Assembly: GCF_049116555.1 (NCBI RefSeq)
Contig: NZ_JAGDYT010000006.1
Span: 372,001-436,000, forward strand
Length of the DNA stretch: 64,000 nucleotides
Direction of reading: 5' to 3'
Source: Maricaulis maris_C
GTDB lineage: Bacteria > Pseudomonadota > Alphaproteobacteria > Caulobacterales > Maricaulaceae
Below, piece by piece: positions 63,258-64,000 of the stretch. Position 1 is the first letter of the stretch, and each line of letters begins with the position of its first letter. A program made the translations under genes and the position numbers. The notes under the pieces were generated by a model. That model made no database searches, was not told the origin of the DNA, and saw only the letters and a list, made by a program, of their open reading frames with translations.

Positions 63258-63563
63258 CTATTCAGCCGGGTCCACATCCTTTTCGCCGAAGGCCCAGCGC
63301 ACACGCTTCCACAGCCAGGGCCAGCGGCGCAACAAGCTCGTAATCTTCGCGTGCAAGGTCTTCGACGCACCGGCGACGAGGATGAGGCCGAACAGGCCAA
63401 CAAAAGCGCCGATCGGCACAAGCGGAAAAGGTGTCAGAATCGCGATCGGGACTGACAGCACCATCAGGATGAGACCTATGGCGATGCAGATGCCACGGAT
63501 GATCAGCACCACAAAGGCGCCGATCGGGTGGCTTCTTGCCCAACCATTCAGGCTCTCATTCAT
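63258..63563 (-). CDS. Small membrane protein of unknown function
   Basis: A 101-residue protein. Two hydrophobic segments (FVVLIIRGICIAIGLILMVL and PIGAFVGLFGLILVAGA) are joined by a short Pro-rich turn. A basic, Trp-rich tail follows (RRWPWLWKRVRWAFG). Starts at 63563, 63575 or 63581 are possible. It converges with hipA across 8 bp. No family assigned. Confidence 0.65.
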   Translation of the reverse strand: MNESLNGWARSHPIGAFVVLIIRGICIAIGLILMVLSVPIAILTPFPLVPIGAFVGLFGLILVAGASKTLHAKITSLLRRWPWLWKRVRWAFGEKDVDPAE

Positions 63564-63891
63564 TGCTGCAACCATCTCCAACCCCGTCTGTCGGGGCGCA
63601 CCATCGATATGGGGCGCGTAGACAGACAGACAACCATAAACGCGTAAACATCACCCCAATGCGAGACAAAAGCGCCGAAATTCAGGCGGCGCCTGATACT
63701 CGTCCGGGGCATGTTGCATCTGCGCACCGGTTTCACAAACCAGTGTTGCAGCAAAGGGCGTTCCGCAGGACCCAATCACCGCTGCACTGGCAAAGCCCCC
63801 GCACTGCGATGACCGTGCGCATAATTTATCTCGCCCAAGAGCCAGCTGTCATCCGGGACCGTCTCCACGACAGTCCCGGACAAGACCAGGC
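63564..63891. other. Gene-free stretch
   Basis: About 330 bp with no convincing gene; the open frames in it differ in base-composition pattern from neighbouring genes. It contains the hairpin TCCGGGAC-N13-GTCCCGGA at 63852-63880, probably the terminator of the minus-strand gene that enters from the right. Confidence 0.5.
63852..63880 (-). terminator. Hairpin downstream of the right-edge gene
   Basis: TCCGGGAC and GTCCCGGA form a perfect 8 bp stem with a 13-base loop, 11 bp after the stop of the partial gene at 63892. No T-run follows, so it may be Rho-dependent or a stabilising hairpin. Confidence 0.5.
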
Positions 63892-64000
63892 CTATTCCGC
63901 CGCTTCGACCGTGTCGATCGGGGGCGTCCAGCGCAGGACCGGCTGACGGGCAGCACGTGTTTCGTCGAGGCGCTTGGTCGGAGCATGCACCGGAGCGGCC
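63892..64000 (-). CDS. 3' end of an unidentified gene, cut by the window edge
   Basis: The minus strand reads an open frame of 35 codons up to the stop TAG at 63892-63894, with strong G/C at third positions. The visible C-terminus includes TKRLDETRAARQPVLRWTPP and ends VEAAE. No function can be given. Confidence 0.5.
   Translation of the reverse strand, partial: AAPVHAPTKRLDETRAARQPVLRWTPPIDTVEAAE

Noticed and set aside
63536..63946. Plus-strand open frame near the right edge
   Set aside because: It overlaps the start of a small membrane protein gene and a terminator hairpin, lacks a ribosome site and has irregular third-position composition.

Overview
The window is about 64 kb of GC-rich (roughly 65 %) alphaproteobacterial chromosome. 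Several things point to a dimorphic marine relative of Caulobacter in the Maricaulis/Oceanicaulis/Hyphomonas group: a CcrM-type GANTC methyltransferase preceded by a CtrA-like box, an AtpI-AtpB-AtpE-b'-b operon without the F1 genes, GTTC-N7-GTTC LexA-type boxes, and a VIT/vWA protein paired with a marine-type sortase. The genus is inferred; no rRNA or tRNA gene was recognised.

Layout. 1-6.5 kb: start of a minus-strand gene, an aspartate aminotransferase, the sortase substrate/sortase pair, a TonB-like proline/glutamate-rich protein and a threonine aldolase. 6.5-11.3 kb: small proteins of unknown function, a lipocalin and three single-domain response regulators. 11.4-14.3 kb: uvrB, then 0.7 kb of nested inverted repeats. 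15-20 kb: a YeeE/YedE transporter pair and a ParA / ribbon-helix-helix locus followed by two tandem paralogues. 20-25.7 kb: a Lon N-domain protein, a curli-type amyloid cluster (curlin plus CsgH-like proteins), an HATPase protein and a SleB hydrolase. 25.9-33.5 kb: a long minus-strand operon (DUF2007, N6-adenine methyltransferase, micro-membrane protein, glyQ, GFA enzyme, glyS, ppdK). 33.7-41 kb: polyprenyl synthase, a WecA/MraY-like transferase, ispE, a TPR lipoprotein, ETF-ubiquinone oxidoreductase and a uracil-DNA glycosylase. 41-45 kb: a PAS/soluble chemoreceptor pair and a radical SAM protein with an SOS box. 45-52 kb: an MHYT-GGDEF-EAL protein, rnhB, ccrM and a hybrid histidine kinase. 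52-58.6 kb: mutY, a DUF721 protein, two DsbA-like proteins and smc. 58.7-61.4 kb: the ATP synthase Fo operon. 61.5-63.6 kb: a HipBA toxin-antitoxin module and a small membrane protein. The window ends inside a minus-strand gene.

Most of the window is core housekeeping: translation, isoprenoid and envelope precursors, chromosome segregation and methylation, ATP synthesis. The accessory parts most worth a look are the ParA/RHH locus with its two STAS-like paralogues, the curli cluster with a long CsgH-like protein, the sortase pair, a dispersed 142-150 bp repeat present in three copies, and several candidate regulatory sites (LexA, CtrA, LiuR-like, HipB) tied to specific genes.
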